Source: Mycolicibacterium thermoresistibile
GTDB lineage: Bacteria; Actinomycetota; Actinomycetes; Mycobacteriales; Mycobacteriaceae
Direction: 5' to 3'
Assembly: GCF_900187065.1 (NCBI RefSeq)
Contig: NZ_LT906483.1
Span: 992,001-1,056,000 of the forward strand
DNA: 64,000 nucleotides
In this document: positions 53,025 through 62,213 of the stretch, piece after piece
Numbering within the stretch: position 1 is the stretch's first letter
Layout: each line of letters opens with the position of its first letter
Made by a program: the position numbers and the translations under genes
Notes under the pieces: model-generated
Database searches by the model: none
What the model was told of the DNA's origin: nothing
The model's input: only the letters and a program-made list of their open reading frames with translations

Positions 53025-53891
53025 TCACCCGCGGGCCGGATCGGTGAGGAAGGCCAGCACGGTCCGTTCGAACGCGGACTTCGCCTCGATCATCACCCAG
53101 TGCCCACAGTTGGGGAACACGTGCAGTTCGGCGCCGGGGATGGTGCGCATCGGGAGCAGCGCCATGTCCAGCGGGCTCACCCGGTCATCGCGGCCCCAGG
53201 TCAGCAAGGTCGGCGCCTGCACCTTGTGCATGGTCGCCCACGGCGGCGGCGTGTCGGAATCCCGCATCATCGCCATCATCGCCGCGAACGCGGCCTTGCT
53301 GTACATCCGCCGGGCGGCCGCCAATGTCGCCGGATCGGTGGCGGCGGCCCAGCGCTCCTCGATGAGCTCCTCGGTGATCAGCGTCGGGTCGTACACCATC
53401 GAGTTGAGCCAGGCGATCAGCCGGTCCCGGGTGGGATCGTCGGTGAACTCCTGGAGCAGGCGGATCCCCTCACTGGGGCCGGGGCTGAAGATGTTGGTGC
53501 CGATCCCGCCGATCGTCACCAACCGGTTCACCCGGTCGGGATGGCGCACCGCCAGGCTGACACCGACACCGCCGCCCATCGAGTTGCCGATGATGTCGAC
53601 CCGGTCCAGCCCCAACGCATCGGCGAAGGCCAGGGCCGCGCCCTGGGCGTCGATCATGGGGTGACCGCCGAAGTCGTCGCTGACCCCGAACCCCGGGAAC
53701 TCCAGGACGAGGCAACGGAAATGCTCGGCGAACACCCCGAGATTGCCGCGGAAATTGCGCCATCCGGTGACACCCGGCCCGGAGCCGTGCAACAACAACA
53801 GCGGTGGCCCGTCACCGGCCTCGTGGTAGCGCAGCACCCCGGCCGGGGTGCGTACCTCGCGCAGCGTCTCCTGGTAATCGAACGTTCGCAT
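53025..53891 (-). CDS. Meta-cleavage product hydrolase, HsaD homologue
   Basis: 288-aa alpha/beta hydrolase of the C-C bond hydrolase family. Oxyanion loop LLHGSGPG near 35, nucleophile GNSMGGG near 103, Asp in WGRDDRVSPLD near 233 and His in CGHWVMIE near 262; MVYDPTLITEELIEERW aligns with HsaD. It would cleave the ring-opened product of the HsaC-like enzyme. ATG 53891 gives the usual length. Convergent with the BVMO, divergent from atsA. Confidence 0.88.
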   Translation of the reverse strand: MRTFDYQETLREVRTPAGVLRYHEAGDGPPLLLLHGSGPGVTGWRNFRGNLGVFAEHFRCLVLEFPGFGVSDDFGGHPMIDAQGAALAFADALGLDRVDIIGNSMGGGVGVSLAVRHPDRVNRLVTIGGIGTNIFSPGPSEGIRLLQEFTDDPTRDRLIAWLNSMVYDPTLITEELIEERWAAATDPATLAAARRMYSKAAFAAMMAMMRDSDTPPPWATMHKVQAPTLLTWGRDDRVSPLDMALLPMRTIPGAELHVFPNCGHWVMIEAKSAFERTVLAFLTDPARG

Positions 53892-54072
53892 CCTGACAAG
53901 CCCTTTCTGTGCCGATCCGATTACACCCGGTGAGCCCGGCCGACGGGGCCGCGCCGTCGGCTCAATGGGACAACCGGGCCGCCCGCCGGCCGGCGCGTAA
54001 ATTTCGCGGCACGGGGCGGTCCGCCGGTGTAATCTCCGGGCGATCGGCACACTCTCCGACTGAGGCGGGATC

Positions 54073-56421
54073 ATGGCGGATTTCGGCGGCAAGATCGAGT
54101 TGGACATCCGTGACTCGGAGCCCGACTGGGGACCGTTCGCCGCGCCCACCGCCCCCGAAGGGGCGCCCAACATCCTCTACGTGGTGTGGGATGACGTCGG
54201 CATCGGCACCTGGGACTGTTTCGGCGGGCTGGTCGAGATGCCCACCATGAGCCGCATCGCCGAACAGGGCGTGCGGCTGAGCCAGTTCCACACCACCGCG
54301 CTGTGCTCACCGACCCGGGCGGCGCTGCTGACCGGCCGCAACCCCACCACGGTGGGGATGGCCACCATCGAGGAGTTCACCGACGGCTTCCCGAACTGCA
54401 GCGGCCGCATCCCGGTCGACACCGGGCTGATCTCCGAGGTGCTCGCCGAGCACGGCTGGAACACCTACTGCGTCGGCAAATGGCATCTGACCCCGCTCGA
54501 GGAGTCGAACATGGCGGCCACCAAGCGGCATTGGCCGGTGAGCCGTGGATTCGAACGGTTCTACGGATTCCTGGGCGGCGAGACCGATCAGTGGTATCCG
54601 GACCTCGTCCACGACAACCATCCGGTGGCTCCGCCGGCCACCCCGGAAGACGGCTACCATCTGTCGAAAGACCTCGCGGACAAGACGATCGAGTTCATCC
54701 GCGACGCCAAGGTGATCGCGCCCGACAAGCCGTGGTTCACCTATCTGTGCCCGGGCGCCGGGCACGCCCCGCACCACGCCCCCAGGGACTGGGCGGACCG
54801 CTACGCCGGCCGGTTCGACATGGGCTACGAACGCTACCGCGAGGTGGTGCTGGAGAACCAGAAGAAGCTCGGCATCGTGCCGCCCGACACCGAACTCCCG
54901 CCGATCAACCCCTACCAGGATGTGAAGGGTCCCCACGGCGAACCCTGGCCGCTGCAGGACACCGTGCGACCCTGGGACAGCCTGTCCGACGCCGAGAAGC
55001 GGCTGTTCTGCCGGATGGCCGAGGTGTTCGCGGGCTTTCTGAGCTACACCGATCACCAGATCGGCCGGGTGCTCGACTACCTCGAGGAATCCGATCAGCT
55101 CGACAACACCCTGATCGTGGTGCTCTCCGACAACGGGGCCAGCGGCGAGGGCGGCCCCGACGGATCGGTCAACGAGGTCAAGTTCTTCAACGGTTACGTC
55201 GACACCGTCGAGGAGAGCATGCGGTTCTACGACCAGCTGGGTGGGCCGCAGACCTACAACCACTATCCGACCGGCTGGGCGATGGCGTTCAACACGCCGT
55301 ACAAGTTGTTCAAACGCTACGCCTCGCACGAGGGCGGGATCGCCGACCCGGCGATCATCTCCTGGCCCAACGGGATCACCGCGCGGGATGCGGTGTGCGA
55401 CCGCTACATCAACGTCGTGGACGTCACCCCCACGGTGTACGAGCTGATCGGCCTGACACCACCGGACACCGTGCGCGGCGTCCGACAGCGTCCGTTGGAG
55501 GGCGTGAGTTTCCGGGCCGCCCTGGCCGATCCGGACGCCGACACCGGCAAGCGCACCCAGTTCTACAGCATGCTCGGTACCCGCGGGATCTGGAGTGACG
55601 GTTGGTTCGCCAACACCGTCCACGCCGCCAGCCCGGCCGGCTGGTCGAACTTCGACGCCGACCGCTGGGAGCTCTACCACCTCGAATCCGACCGCAGCCA
55701 GTCCCGTGACCTGGCCGCCGAGCATCCGGAGAAACTCGAAGAGCTCAAACAACTCTGGTTCGACGAGGCGGCGAAGTACAACGGCCTGCCGCTCGGCGAT
55801 CTCAACCTGTTCGAGACCCTGGGCCGGTGGCGGCCGCACCTGTCGAGGGGACGCACCAGCTACACCTACTACCCGGGCACCGCCGAGGTCGGCCTCGGCG
55901 CGGCCGTCGACATCCGCGGGCAGTCGTTCACCGTCCTGGCCGACGTGACCGTCGACGCGGCCGGTGCGCAGGGCGTCATCGTCAAACACGGCGCCGGGCA
56001 CGGCGGCTATGTGCTGTTCCTGCAGGACGGCCGGCTGCACTTCGTCTACAACTTCATGGGGGAGGAGGAGCAGCGGGTGTCCTCCGCCGATCCGATTCCG
56101 GCGGGCCGGCACATCCTCGGCGTCAGCTACCACCGCACCGGCACCGTCGACGGCAGCCACACCCCGCTCGGCGAGGTGGCCCTCTACGTCGACGGCACCG
56201 TCGTGGCGACCCGTCCCGACGTGCGGGCCCACCCGGCCAACTTCGGTCTGGCCGGCGGCGGAATCGCGGTGGGCCGCAACACCGGCCAACCGGTCTCCAG
56301 CGCCTACCGGGCGCCGTTCGCGTTCACCGGCGGCAGCATCGCCAAGGTCATCGTCGACATCTCCGGGACGCCGTACCGCGACGTCGAGAGGGAAGCCGCG
56401 ATGGCCTTCGCCAGGGACTGA
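54073..56421 (+). CDS. atsA: Arylsulfatase AtsA
   Basis: 782-aa type I sulfatase, nearly the length of M. tuberculosis AtsA (Rv0711), hydrolysing sulfate esters. The formylglycine site CSPTRAALLTG has Cys78 as the residue converted; metal ligands include Asp40/Asp41 and SDNGAS near 349. The C-terminal third (from about 600) is a beta-rich domain (GQSFTVLADVTVDA). ATG 54073 follows GAGGCGGG. It is followed by its maturase. In related genomes this pair lies directly between rpsQ and rplN, so it marks the ancestral junction. Confidence 0.95.
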   Translation: MADFGGKIELDIRDSEPDWGPFAAPTAPEGAPNILYVVWDDVGIGTWDCFGGLVEMPTMSRIAEQGVRLSQFHTTALCSPTRAALLTGRNPTTVGMATIEEFTDGFPNCSGRIPVDTGLISEVLAEHGWNTYCVGKWHLTPLEESNMAATKRHWPVSRGFERFYGFLGGETDQWYPDLVHDNHPVAPPATPEDGYHLSKDLADKTIEFIRDAKVIAPDKPWFTYLCPGAGHAPHHAPRDWADRYAGRFDMGYERYREVVLENQKKLGIVPPDTELPPINPYQDVKGPHGEPWPLQDTVRPWDSLSDAEKRLFCRMAEVFAGFLSYTDHQIGRVLDYLEESDQLDNTLIVVLSDNGASGEGGPDGSVNEVKFFNGYVDTVEESMRFYDQLGGPQTYNHYPTGWAMAFNTPYKLFKRYASHEGGIADPAIISWPNGITARDAVCDRYINVVDVTPTVYELIGLTPPDTVRGVRQRPLEGVSFRAALADPDADTGKRTQFYSMLGTRGIWSDGWFANTVHAASPAGWSNFDADRWELYHLESDRSQSRDLAAEHPEKLEELKQLWFDEAAKYNGLPLGDLNLFETLGRWRPHLSRGRTSYTYYPGTAEVGLGAAVDIRGQSFTVLADVTVDAAGAQGVIVKHGAGHGGYVLFLQDGRLHFVYNFMGEEEQRVSSADPIPAGRHILGVSYHRTGTVDGSHTPLGEVALYVDGTVVATRPDVRAHPANFGLAGGGIAVGRNTGQPVSSAYRAPFAFTGGSIAKVIVDISGTPYRDVEREAAMAFARD

Positions 56422-56463
56422 ACCTTCCCGGCCCCGGCGCCTCAGAGAGGACGACTCGAAGAC

Positions 56464-57366
56464 ATGAGCGCGCTCACCGACCTCGTCGAGATCCCGGGCG
56501 GAACCTTCCGGATGGGCTCGATCCGGTTCTATCCGGAGGAGGCGCCGGTGCACACCGTCACCGTCGCCGATTTCGCGATCGAACGACATCCCGTGACCAA
56601 CGCACAGTTCGCCGAGTTCGTCGCCGCCACCGGGTACCGCACGGTGGCCGAACAGCCGCTCGATCCGCGGCTGTACCCCGGCGTGGCTGCGGCCGACCTA
56701 CAGCCCGGCGCACTGGTGTTCACCCCCACCCGCGGCCCGGTCGACCTGCGGGACTGGCGGCAGTGGTGGACCTGGACGCCCGGGGCGTGCTGGCGTCACC
56801 CGTTCGGGCCGGAGGGGCCGTCCTGGCAGGACCGTCCGGACCACCCGGTCGTGCAGATCGCCTATCCCGATGCGCAGGCCTACGCCCGGTGGGCCGGACG
56901 CCGGCTGCCCACCGAACGGGAATGGGAGTACGCGGCCCGCGCCGGCGCCGACACCGTCTACCCGTGGGGTGACGAGGCCCGCCCCGGCGGCCGGTTGATG
57001 GCCAACACCTGGCAGGGCCGGTTCCCGTACCGCAACGACGGCGCCGCGGGCTGGATCGGCACCTCCCCGGTCGGCGCCTTCCCGCCCAACGACTTCGGGT
57101 TGTTCGACATGATCGGCAACGTCTGGGAGTGGACCACCACCCGCTTCTCCGGCCACCACCGCCCAGCCGAGGCCGACGAGCCGGTGCGGTCCTGCTGCAC
57201 GCCGTCCGCACCGGTCGAGCGCCCCGACCCGGCGGTCAGCCAGACCCTCAAAGGTGGGTCCCACCTGTGCGCGCCGGAGTACTGCCACCGCTATCGGGCG
57301 TCGGCCCGCTCACCGCAGTCCCAGGACAGCGCCGCCACCCACATCGGTTTCCGCTGTGCCGCGTGA
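56464..57366 (+). CDS. Formylglycine-generating enzyme (sulfatase maturase)
   Basis: 300-aa FGE (SUMF1) family protein (Rv0712 type), which oxidises the sulfatase active-site cysteine to formylglycine. Start IPGGTFRMGS, IERHPVTNAQFAEFV, LPTEREWEYAARAG, NVWEWT and the copper-binding cysteine pair CAPEYC (Cys269, Cys274) are all present. It lies 42 bp after atsA with an AGAGGAC ribosome site and would activate AtsA. Confidence 0.94.
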   Translation: MSALTDLVEIPGGTFRMGSIRFYPEEAPVHTVTVADFAIERHPVTNAQFAEFVAATGYRTVAEQPLDPRLYPGVAAADLQPGALVFTPTRGPVDLRDWRQWWTWTPGACWRHPFGPEGPSWQDRPDHPVVQIAYPDAQAYARWAGRRLPTEREWEYAARAGADTVYPWGDEARPGGRLMANTWQGRFPYRNDGAAGWIGTSPVGAFPPNDFGLFDMIGNVWEWTTTRFSGHHRPAEADEPVRSCCTPSAPVERPDPAVSQTLKGGSHLCAPEYCHRYRASARSPQSQDSAATHIGFRCAA

Positions 57367-57519
57367 GGCCGCCGAACCCTTTCGGGGAGCGTTACCGGCT
57401 CGTAGAATTCCGGGGGACTCGGCTCCGGGGAACCCCGCCGGAGGGGAAACCCAGCCTGTGGGCACTCGGGGCCCGGGGGAGTGTTGAGCGCGAACAGGTC
57501 GGGGGGATGTGGGGCGCGA

Positions 57520-58770
57520 ATGGTGTCGATGCGTACTGGTGACGGTTTTCGCAACGTCGTGGTGACCGCGGTGGCGGCGACGACGCCGCTGGCCGCCGAT
57601 GCCGAGGGGACCTGGGCCGGGCTGCTGGCCGGTGACAGCGGCATCCGCCCGCTGGACCGGCCGTTCGTCACCGATTTCGACTCACCGGTCCGGATCGGCG
57701 GCCGCCTGGTGGAGAACTTCGCCGATCAGCTCAGCCGGGTGGAACTGCGCCGGCTCGGCTTCATGCAGCAGATGTCGACGCTGCTGAGCCGGCGGTTGTG
57801 GGAGACGGCCGGCAACCCCGACGTCGACACCAAACGGCTGCTGGTCTCCATCGGTCTGGCGCTGGGGTCGACCGAGGAGATCCCGATCCAGCACAACGCC
57901 TGGAAGGAACGCGGGATGCGGGCGATCTCGCCGCTGACCGTGCAGATGCACATGCCGAACTCGGCGGCGGCGGCCGTCGGGCTGGACCGGCAGGCCAAGG
58001 CGGGTGTCATCTCCCCGGTGATGTCGGACGCCTCCGGTGCGGCCGCCATCACCGAGGCGTGGCGTCACATCGTGCTCGGCGAGGCCGACGTCGCGATCTG
58101 CGGCGGGGTCGAAACGGTCGTCGAGGCGGTGCCGGTCGCCTGTTTCACCCAGCTCGGCATGCTCTCCACCCACAACGACGACCCGGCCGCGGCCTGCCGC
58201 CCGTTCGATCAGGAGCGCGACGGGATGGTGTTCGGCGAAGGCGGCGCGCTGCTGCTGATCGAGGCCGAGGAACACGCGAAGGCGCGCGGCGCCACCATCC
58301 TGGCCCGGGTGATGGGCGGCGCGATCACTTCCGACGCCTATGACCCCATCGACCTCGAGCCCGGCGGTGAGTGCGCCGCCGAGGCGATCGGCCGCGCCAT
58401 CTACCTGGCCGGGCTGGAGCCGACCGACATCGACCACGTCAACGCGCACGCCGCCGGCACCCGCACCGGTGATCTGGCCGAGGCGCACGCGTTGCAGCGG
58501 GTCTTCGGCGCGCACCGGCCCGCGGTGTATGCGCCGAAAGCGGCGCTGGGCAACGCGCTGGGCGCCGCCGGCGCGATCGAGGCGGTGCTGACCGTGCAGG
58601 CGCTGCGCGACGGGGTCGTCCCGCCGACACTGAACCTGAAGAACCTCGACCCCGAGATCGACCTGGACGTGGTGGCCGGCGAGTCCCGCCGCGGCGACTA
58701 CCGGTACGCGCTGACCACCTCGATGGGTATCGGCGGCCACAATGTCGCGGTGGTCTTCGGGGCTTACTGA
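57520..58770 (+). CDS. KasA-like beta-ketoacyl synthase with altered catalytic residues
   Basis: 416-aa protein of the FAS-II condensing enzyme family, the same length as M. tuberculosis KasA from ATG 57520 (GTG 57481 and ATG 57529 are alternatives). The thiolase fold motifs are kept (VNAHAAGTRTGD, PKAALGNALGAAG, TTSMGIGGHNVAVVF). At the nucleophile position the sequence is MSDASG (Asp170 instead of Cys171 in KasA), and the second histidine is Asn345; His310 and Lys340 remain. Condensation is therefore unlikely; a decarboxylase, chain-length-factor-like or structural role is possible. It lies between the FGE gene and rplN. Confidence 0.87.
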   Translation: MVSMRTGDGFRNVVVTAVAATTPLAADAEGTWAGLLAGDSGIRPLDRPFVTDFDSPVRIGGRLVENFADQLSRVELRRLGFMQQMSTLLSRRLWETAGNPDVDTKRLLVSIGLALGSTEEIPIQHNAWKERGMRAISPLTVQMHMPNSAAAAVGLDRQAKAGVISPVMSDASGAAAITEAWRHIVLGEADVAICGGVETVVEAVPVACFTQLGMLSTHNDDPAAACRPFDQERDGMVFGEGGALLLIEAEEHAKARGATILARVMGGAITSDAYDPIDLEPGGECAAEAIGRAIYLAGLEPTDIDHVNAHAAGTRTGDLAEAHALQRVFGAHRPAVYAPKAALGNALGAAGAIEAVLTVQALRDGVVPPTLNLKNLDPEIDLDVVAGESRRGDYRYALTTSMGIGGHNVAVVFGAY

Positions 58771-58821
58771 TTCCCCTTGATTCCCCGCGAGCCGACTCCC
58801 CGCTCGCCGACCAGCGCCGAT

Positions 58822-58851
58822 TTGGTTCCGCCGCGGCCGCTCACCTAGAAT
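58822..58851 (+). promoter_or_regulatory. Promoter of the rplN operon
   Basis: -35 TTGGTT (58822-58827, within GATTTGG), 18-bp spacer, -10 TAGAAT (58846-58851), then 5 bases and GGTTGCCTTG (58857-58866). It matches the rpsJ and rpsH promoters at both elements. The inferred leader is about 120 nt. Confidence 0.65.
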
Positions 58852-58975
58852 CAGGCGGTTGCCTTGGGCAGACCTCGGCCTGACACGTGCAGGTCCTGCG
58901 TGCCCACCGGTGACACAGACCGCGCACGTCCAGGTCGGAATCTGGCGTGCATACATAACCAGGTCAGGAGATCTA

Positions 58976-59344
58976 GTGATTCAACAGGAATCGCGGGTGA
59001 AGGTCGCCGACAACACGGGCGCCAGGGAGATCCTGTGCATCCGGGTGCTCGGCGGGTCCGGGCGGCGCTACGCCGGCATCGGCGACGTCATCGTCGGGAC
59101 GGTCAAGGAGGCCATGCCCGGCGGCAACGTCAAGCGCGGTGAGATCGTGCGCGCCGTGATCGTGCGCACCGCCAAGGAGCGGCGCCGCCCCGACGGCAGC
59201 TACATCAAGTTCGACGAGAACGCCGCGGTGCTCATCAAGAATGACAACGACCCGCGCGGCACCCGCATCTTCGGGCCGGTCGGCCGCGAGCTGCGGGAGA
59301 AGCGCTTCATGAAGATCGTCTCGCTGGCACCGGAGGTGTTGTAG
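58976..59344 (+). CDS. rplN: 50S ribosomal protein L14
   Basis: 122-aa L14 (uL14), contacting L19 and the 30S at bridge B5/B8. [36 protein letters not shown] is diagnostic. GTG 58976 with CAGGAG at 58965-58970 gives the normal length; the frame is open upstream but that would be non-standard. First gene of the second ribosomal transcription unit. Confidence 0.97.
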   Translation: MIQQESRVKVADNTGAREILCIRVLGGSGRRYAGIGDVIVGTVKEAMPGGNVKRGEIVRAVIVRTAKERRRPDGSYIKFDENAAVLIKNDNDPRGTRIFGPVGRELREKRFMKIVSLAPEVL

Positions 59345-59662
59345 ATGAAGGTCCGTAAGGGCGACACCGTGCTGGTCATCTCCGGCAAGGACAAGGGCGC
59401 CAAGGGCAAGGTGCTGCAGGCCTACCCCGATCGGCAGAAGGTGCTGGTCGAGGGCGTCAACCGGATCAAGAAGCACACCGCGGTGTCGCGCAACGAGCGT
59501 GGCGCGCAGTCGGGCGGCATCGTCACCCAGGAGGCGCCGATTCACGTGTCCAACGTGATGGTGGTCGATTCCGACGGCAAGCCGACCCGCATCGGATACC
59601 GCTTTGACGAGGAGACCGGCAAGAAGGTCCGAATCGCCAAGACCAACGGCAAGGACATCTGA
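59345..59662 (+). CDS. rplX: 50S ribosomal protein L24
   Basis: 105-aa L24 (uL24), an assembly initiator at the tunnel exit. KOW motif [22 protein letters not shown] at the N-terminus, GVNRIKKHT in the middle. ATG 59345 directly follows the rplN stop codon. Confidence 0.97.
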   Translation: MKVRKGDTVLVISGKDKGAKGKVLQAYPDRQKVLVEGVNRIKKHTAVSRNERGAQSGGIVTQEAPIHVSNVMVVDSDGKPTRIGYRFDEETGKKVRIAKTNGKDI

Positions 59663-59663
59663 C

Positions 59664-60227
59664 ATGACTACTGCTGAAAAGACCCTGCCGCGCCTCAAGC
59701 AGCGCTACCGCGAGGAGATTCGCGAAGCCCTGCAGAAGGAGTTCGGCTACACCAACGTCATGCAGATCCCGACCGTGGTCAAGGTCGTGGTGAACATGGG
59801 TGTCGGTGACGCCGCCCGGGACGCCAAGCTGATCAACGGCGCCGTCAACGACCTGGCGTTGATCACCGGGCAGAAGCCGGAGATCCGTCGCGCCCGCAAG
59901 TCGATCGCCCAGTTCAAGCTCCGCGAGGGCATGCCGATCGGGGCCCGGGCCACACTGCGCGGCGACCGGATGTGGGAGTTCCTGGACCGGTTGATCTCCA
60001 TCGCGCTGCCGCGTATCCGCGACTTCCGCGGGCTGAGCCCCAAGCAGTTCGACGGCACCGGTAACTACACCTTCGGGCTGACCGAGCAGTCGGTGTTCCA
60101 CGAGATCGACGTGGACTCCATCGACCGGCCCCGGGGTATGGACATCACCGTCGTCACCTCGGCGACGACCGACGACGAAGGACGAGCGCTCCTGCGGGCG
60201 CTGGGCTTCCCGTTCAAGGAGAACTGA
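59664..60227 (+). CDS. rplE: 50S ribosomal protein L5
   Basis: 187-aa L5 (uL5), which binds 5S rRNA and contacts P-site t[28 protein letters not shown] and [28 protein letters not shown] are diagnostic. ATG 59664 is one base after the rplX stop; an in-frame ATG at 59604 lies inside rplX and is not used. Confidence 0.97.
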   Translation: MTTAEKTLPRLKQRYREEIREALQKEFGYTNVMQIPTVVKVVVNMGVGDAARDAKLINGAVNDLALITGQKPEIRRARKSIAQFKLREGMPIGARATLRGDRMWEFLDRLISIALPRIRDFRGLSPKQFDGTGNYTFGLTEQSVFHEIDVDSIDRPRGMDITVVTSATTDDEGRALLRALGFPFKEN

Positions 60228-60231
60228 GCAG

Positions 60232-60417
60232 ATGGCAAAGAAGGCACTGATCCACAAGGCCCAGCGCAAGCCGAAGTTCAAGGTGCGCGCCTACACGCGC
60301 TGCAACAAGTGCGGCCGTCCCCGGTCGGTGTACCGCAAGTTCGGGCTGTGCCGCATCTGCCTGCGCGAGATGGCGCACGCCGGCGAACTGCCCGGTGTGC
60401 AGAAGGCCAGCTGGTAA
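60232..60417 (+). CDS. rpsZ: 30S ribosomal protein S14, zinc-binding type (S14Z)
   Basis: 61-aa S14 (uS14) with two CxxC pairs, CNKCGRP and CRICLRE, so this is the zinc-containing form rather than the zinc-independent paralogue induced on zinc limitation. [23 protein letters not shown] is typical. A GGAG site overlaps the rplE end. Last gene before a 388-bp non-coding gap. Confidence 0.97.
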   Translation: MAKKALIHKAQRKPKFKVRAYTRCNKCGRPRSVYRKFGLCRICLREMAHAGELPGVQKASW

Positions 60418-60805
60418 CAGCAACCGGACGTCGCCACCAGGCGTCCACCAGACGTCCATCAGACACTGACGCGCACCCCGCGGGGCATGATCCTCTGCCC
60501 GGCGGGGTGTTCGTCGTCGGCGGCCGGATCGGCCGACCGTCACCGATTTGGTCGGTGAGCACGCGTTTCCTATACTGGGTCGGTTGTCTGGGGTGCTTCG
60601 TGCCCGCAGTCAGCGACCGGTCCGCAGTGCTGGCCCATTGGGTACGGAATTGCGGATGAGCAAGGCCCCTGACCGGTAACTGCCGGTCAGGACGAACTTC
60701 GTAGTAGGCCCACGACACGACATGCCCGGCCATCGGAGCTCTCCGATGGGACAGGCACGCGTGTGTTGCATGGGAACCGCCGCGGGAGAGGTTGACCAAG
60801 CTGTC
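60418..60805 (+). promoter_or_regulatory. Non-coding gap: rpsZ end, rpsH promoter and structured leader
   Basis: No gene is seen in these 388 bp. After rpsZ there is a weak inverted repeat (CACCCCGC 60474-60481 / GCGGGGTG 60502-60509). A promoter lies at 60548-60576. The leader holds two perfect hairpins: CTGACCGG-N6-CCGGTCAG (60669-60690) and CCATCGGAG-CT-CTCCGATGG (60730-60749). The leader may serve feedback control by a ribosomal protein, as S8 does in E. coli; not proven here. Confidence 0.55.
60548..60576 (+). promoter_or_regulatory. Promoter of the rpsH operon
   Basis: -35 TTGGTC (60548-60553, within GATTTGG), 17-bp spacer, -10 TATACT (60571-60576), 5 bases, then GGTTGTCTGG (60582-60591). 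Best consensus of the three ribosomal promoters in this window. It gives rpsH-rplO their own start, with a leader of about 220 nt. Confidence 0.7.
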
Positions 60806-61204
60806 ATGACCATGACGGACCCGATCGCAGACTTCTTGACTCGTCTGCGCAACGCCAACTCGGCGTACCACGACGAAGTGGTGCTGCCGCATTCCAAGCT
60901 GAAGGCCAACATCGCCGAGATCCTCAAGAAAGAGGGTTACATCGCCGACTACCGCACCGAGGACGCTCGGGTGGGCAAGTCGCTGATCATCGAGCTGAAG
61001 TACGGCCCGAACCGGGAGCGCAGTATCGCCGGCCTGCGCCGGGTGTCCAAGCCCGGGCTGCGGGTGTACGCGAAGTCCACCAACCTGCCCCGGGTGCTGG
61101 GCGGCCTGGGCGTGGCGATCATCTCCACGTCGAAGGGTCTGCGCACCGACCGGCAGGCGGCACGAGAAGGCGTGGGCGGGGAAGTCCTCGCCTACGTGTG
61201 GTGA
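60806..61204 (+). CDS. rpsH: 30S ribosomal protein S8
   Basis: 132-aa S8 (uS8), a primary binder of the 16S central domain. [23 protein letters not shown] and the C-terminal [11 protein letters not shown] are diagnostic. ATG 60806 gives the normal length (ATG 60812 is two codons later). First gene of the third ribosomal unit, 15 bp before rplF. Confidence 0.97.
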   Translation: MTMTDPIADFLTRLRNANSAYHDEVVLPHSKLKANIAEILKKEGYIADYRTEDARVGKSLIIELKYGPNRERSIAGLRRVSKPGLRVYAKSTNLPRVLGGLGVAIISTSKGLRTDRQAAREGVGGEVLAYVW

Positions 61205-61219
61205 GGGGTAACTGAAGAC

Positions 61220-61762
61220 ATGTCACGCATTGGTAAGCAGCCGATCCCGGTCCCCGCGGGTGTCGACGTGACCATTGACGGTCAGCGCGTGTCGGTGAAG
61301 GGCCCCAAGGGCACCCTGTCGCTGGACGTGGTGGAGCCGATCAAGGTGTCCCGCAACGACGACGGCGCGATCGTGGTCACCCGTCCGGACGATGAACGTC
61401 GCAACCGGTCACTGCACGGTCTGTCGCGGAGCCTGGTGGCCAACCTGATCACCGGCGTCACCGAGGGGTACACCACCCGGATGGAGATCCACGGCGTCGG
61501 CTACCGGGTGCAGGCCAAGGGCAGCGACACCCTGGAGTTCTCGCTGGGCTTCAGCCATCCGGTGGTGGTGAAGGCTCCCGAGGGGGTGACCTTCAACGTG
61601 GAATCGCCCACCAAGTTCTCCATCTCCGGTATCGACAAGCAGAAGGTCGGCCAGATCTCGGCGAACATCCGTCGCCTGCGCCGCCCCGACCCGTACAAGG
61701 GCAAGGGTGTGCGGTACGAGGGTGAGCAGATCCGCCGCAAGGTCGGAAAGACAGGGAAGTAA
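61220..61762 (+). CDS. rplF: 50S ribosomal protein L6
   Basis: 180-aa L6 (uL6), near the factor-binding region. Start [17 protein letters not shown], the domain repeats, and the C-terminal signature [18 protein letters not shown] are clear. ATG 61220, 3 bp before rplR at its end. Confidence 0.97.
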   Translation: MSRIGKQPIPVPAGVDVTIDGQRVSVKGPKGTLSLDVVEPIKVSRNDDGAIVVTRPDDERRNRSLHGLSRSLVANLITGVTEGYTTRMEIHGVGYRVQAKGSDTLEFSLGFSHPVVVKAPEGVTFNVESPTKFSISGIDKQKVGQISANIRRLRRPDPYKGKGVRYEGEQIRRKVGKTGK

Positions 61763-61765
61763 GAC

Positions 61766-62170
61766 ATGACGTCCACCGAAACTCCCCGGAAGCACAAGCC
61801 GATCGGTATGAGCGTCTCGGCCGCCCGGCGTCGGGACCGGCTGCGTCGGCATGCCCGGTTGCGCAAGAAGATCTTCGGCACCCCGGAACGGCCCCGGCTG
61901 GTCGTGCACCGGTCGTCTCGGCACATCCACGTCCAGCTGGTCAACGACCTGACCGGCACCACGCTGGCGGCCGCCTCCTCGATCGAGCCGGATGTGCGCG
62001 CGATCGAGGGCGACAAGAAGGCCCGCAGCGTGCGGGTCGGCCAGTTGATCGCCGAGCGCGCCAAGGCGGCCGGGATCGAGAACGTGGTGTTCGACCGCGG
62101 TGGCTACACCTACGGCGGACGCATCGCGGCGTTGGCCGATGCGGCGCGGGAGAACGGGCTGAACTTCTGA
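61766..62170 (+). CDS. rplR: 50S ribosomal protein L18
   Basis: 134-aa L18 (uL18), which brings 5S rRNA into the 50[37 protein letters not shown] and the C-terminal [24 protein letters not shown] are diagnostic. Its N-terminal extension of about 15 residues is common in mycobacteria. Confidence 0.97.
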   Translation: MTSTETPRKHKPIGMSVSAARRRDRLRRHARLRKKIFGTPERPRLVVHRSSRHIHVQLVNDLTGTTLAAASSIEPDVRAIEGDKKARSVRVGQLIAERAKAAGIENVVFDRGGYTYGGRIAALADAARENGLNF

Positions 62171-62213
62171 TGACGAAAGACTTGTGCATGTACACCGATG
62201 GAAGGATGCAACG

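Noticed and set aside
12606..54072. Integrative element or genomic island with attachment sites
   Set aside because: No integrase, transposase, tRNA gene or flanking direct repeat is visible at either boundary.
54307..56589. A 760-codon minus-strand frame opposite atsA
   Set aside because: atsA has an intact sulfatase active site and partner FGE; the antisense frame has shadow composition and no motifs.
58771..58975. N-terminally extended L14 beginning upstream of GTG 58976
   Set aside because: The extra residues would be translated from the promoter and leader region; L14 from GTG 58976 has the standard N-terminus and length.
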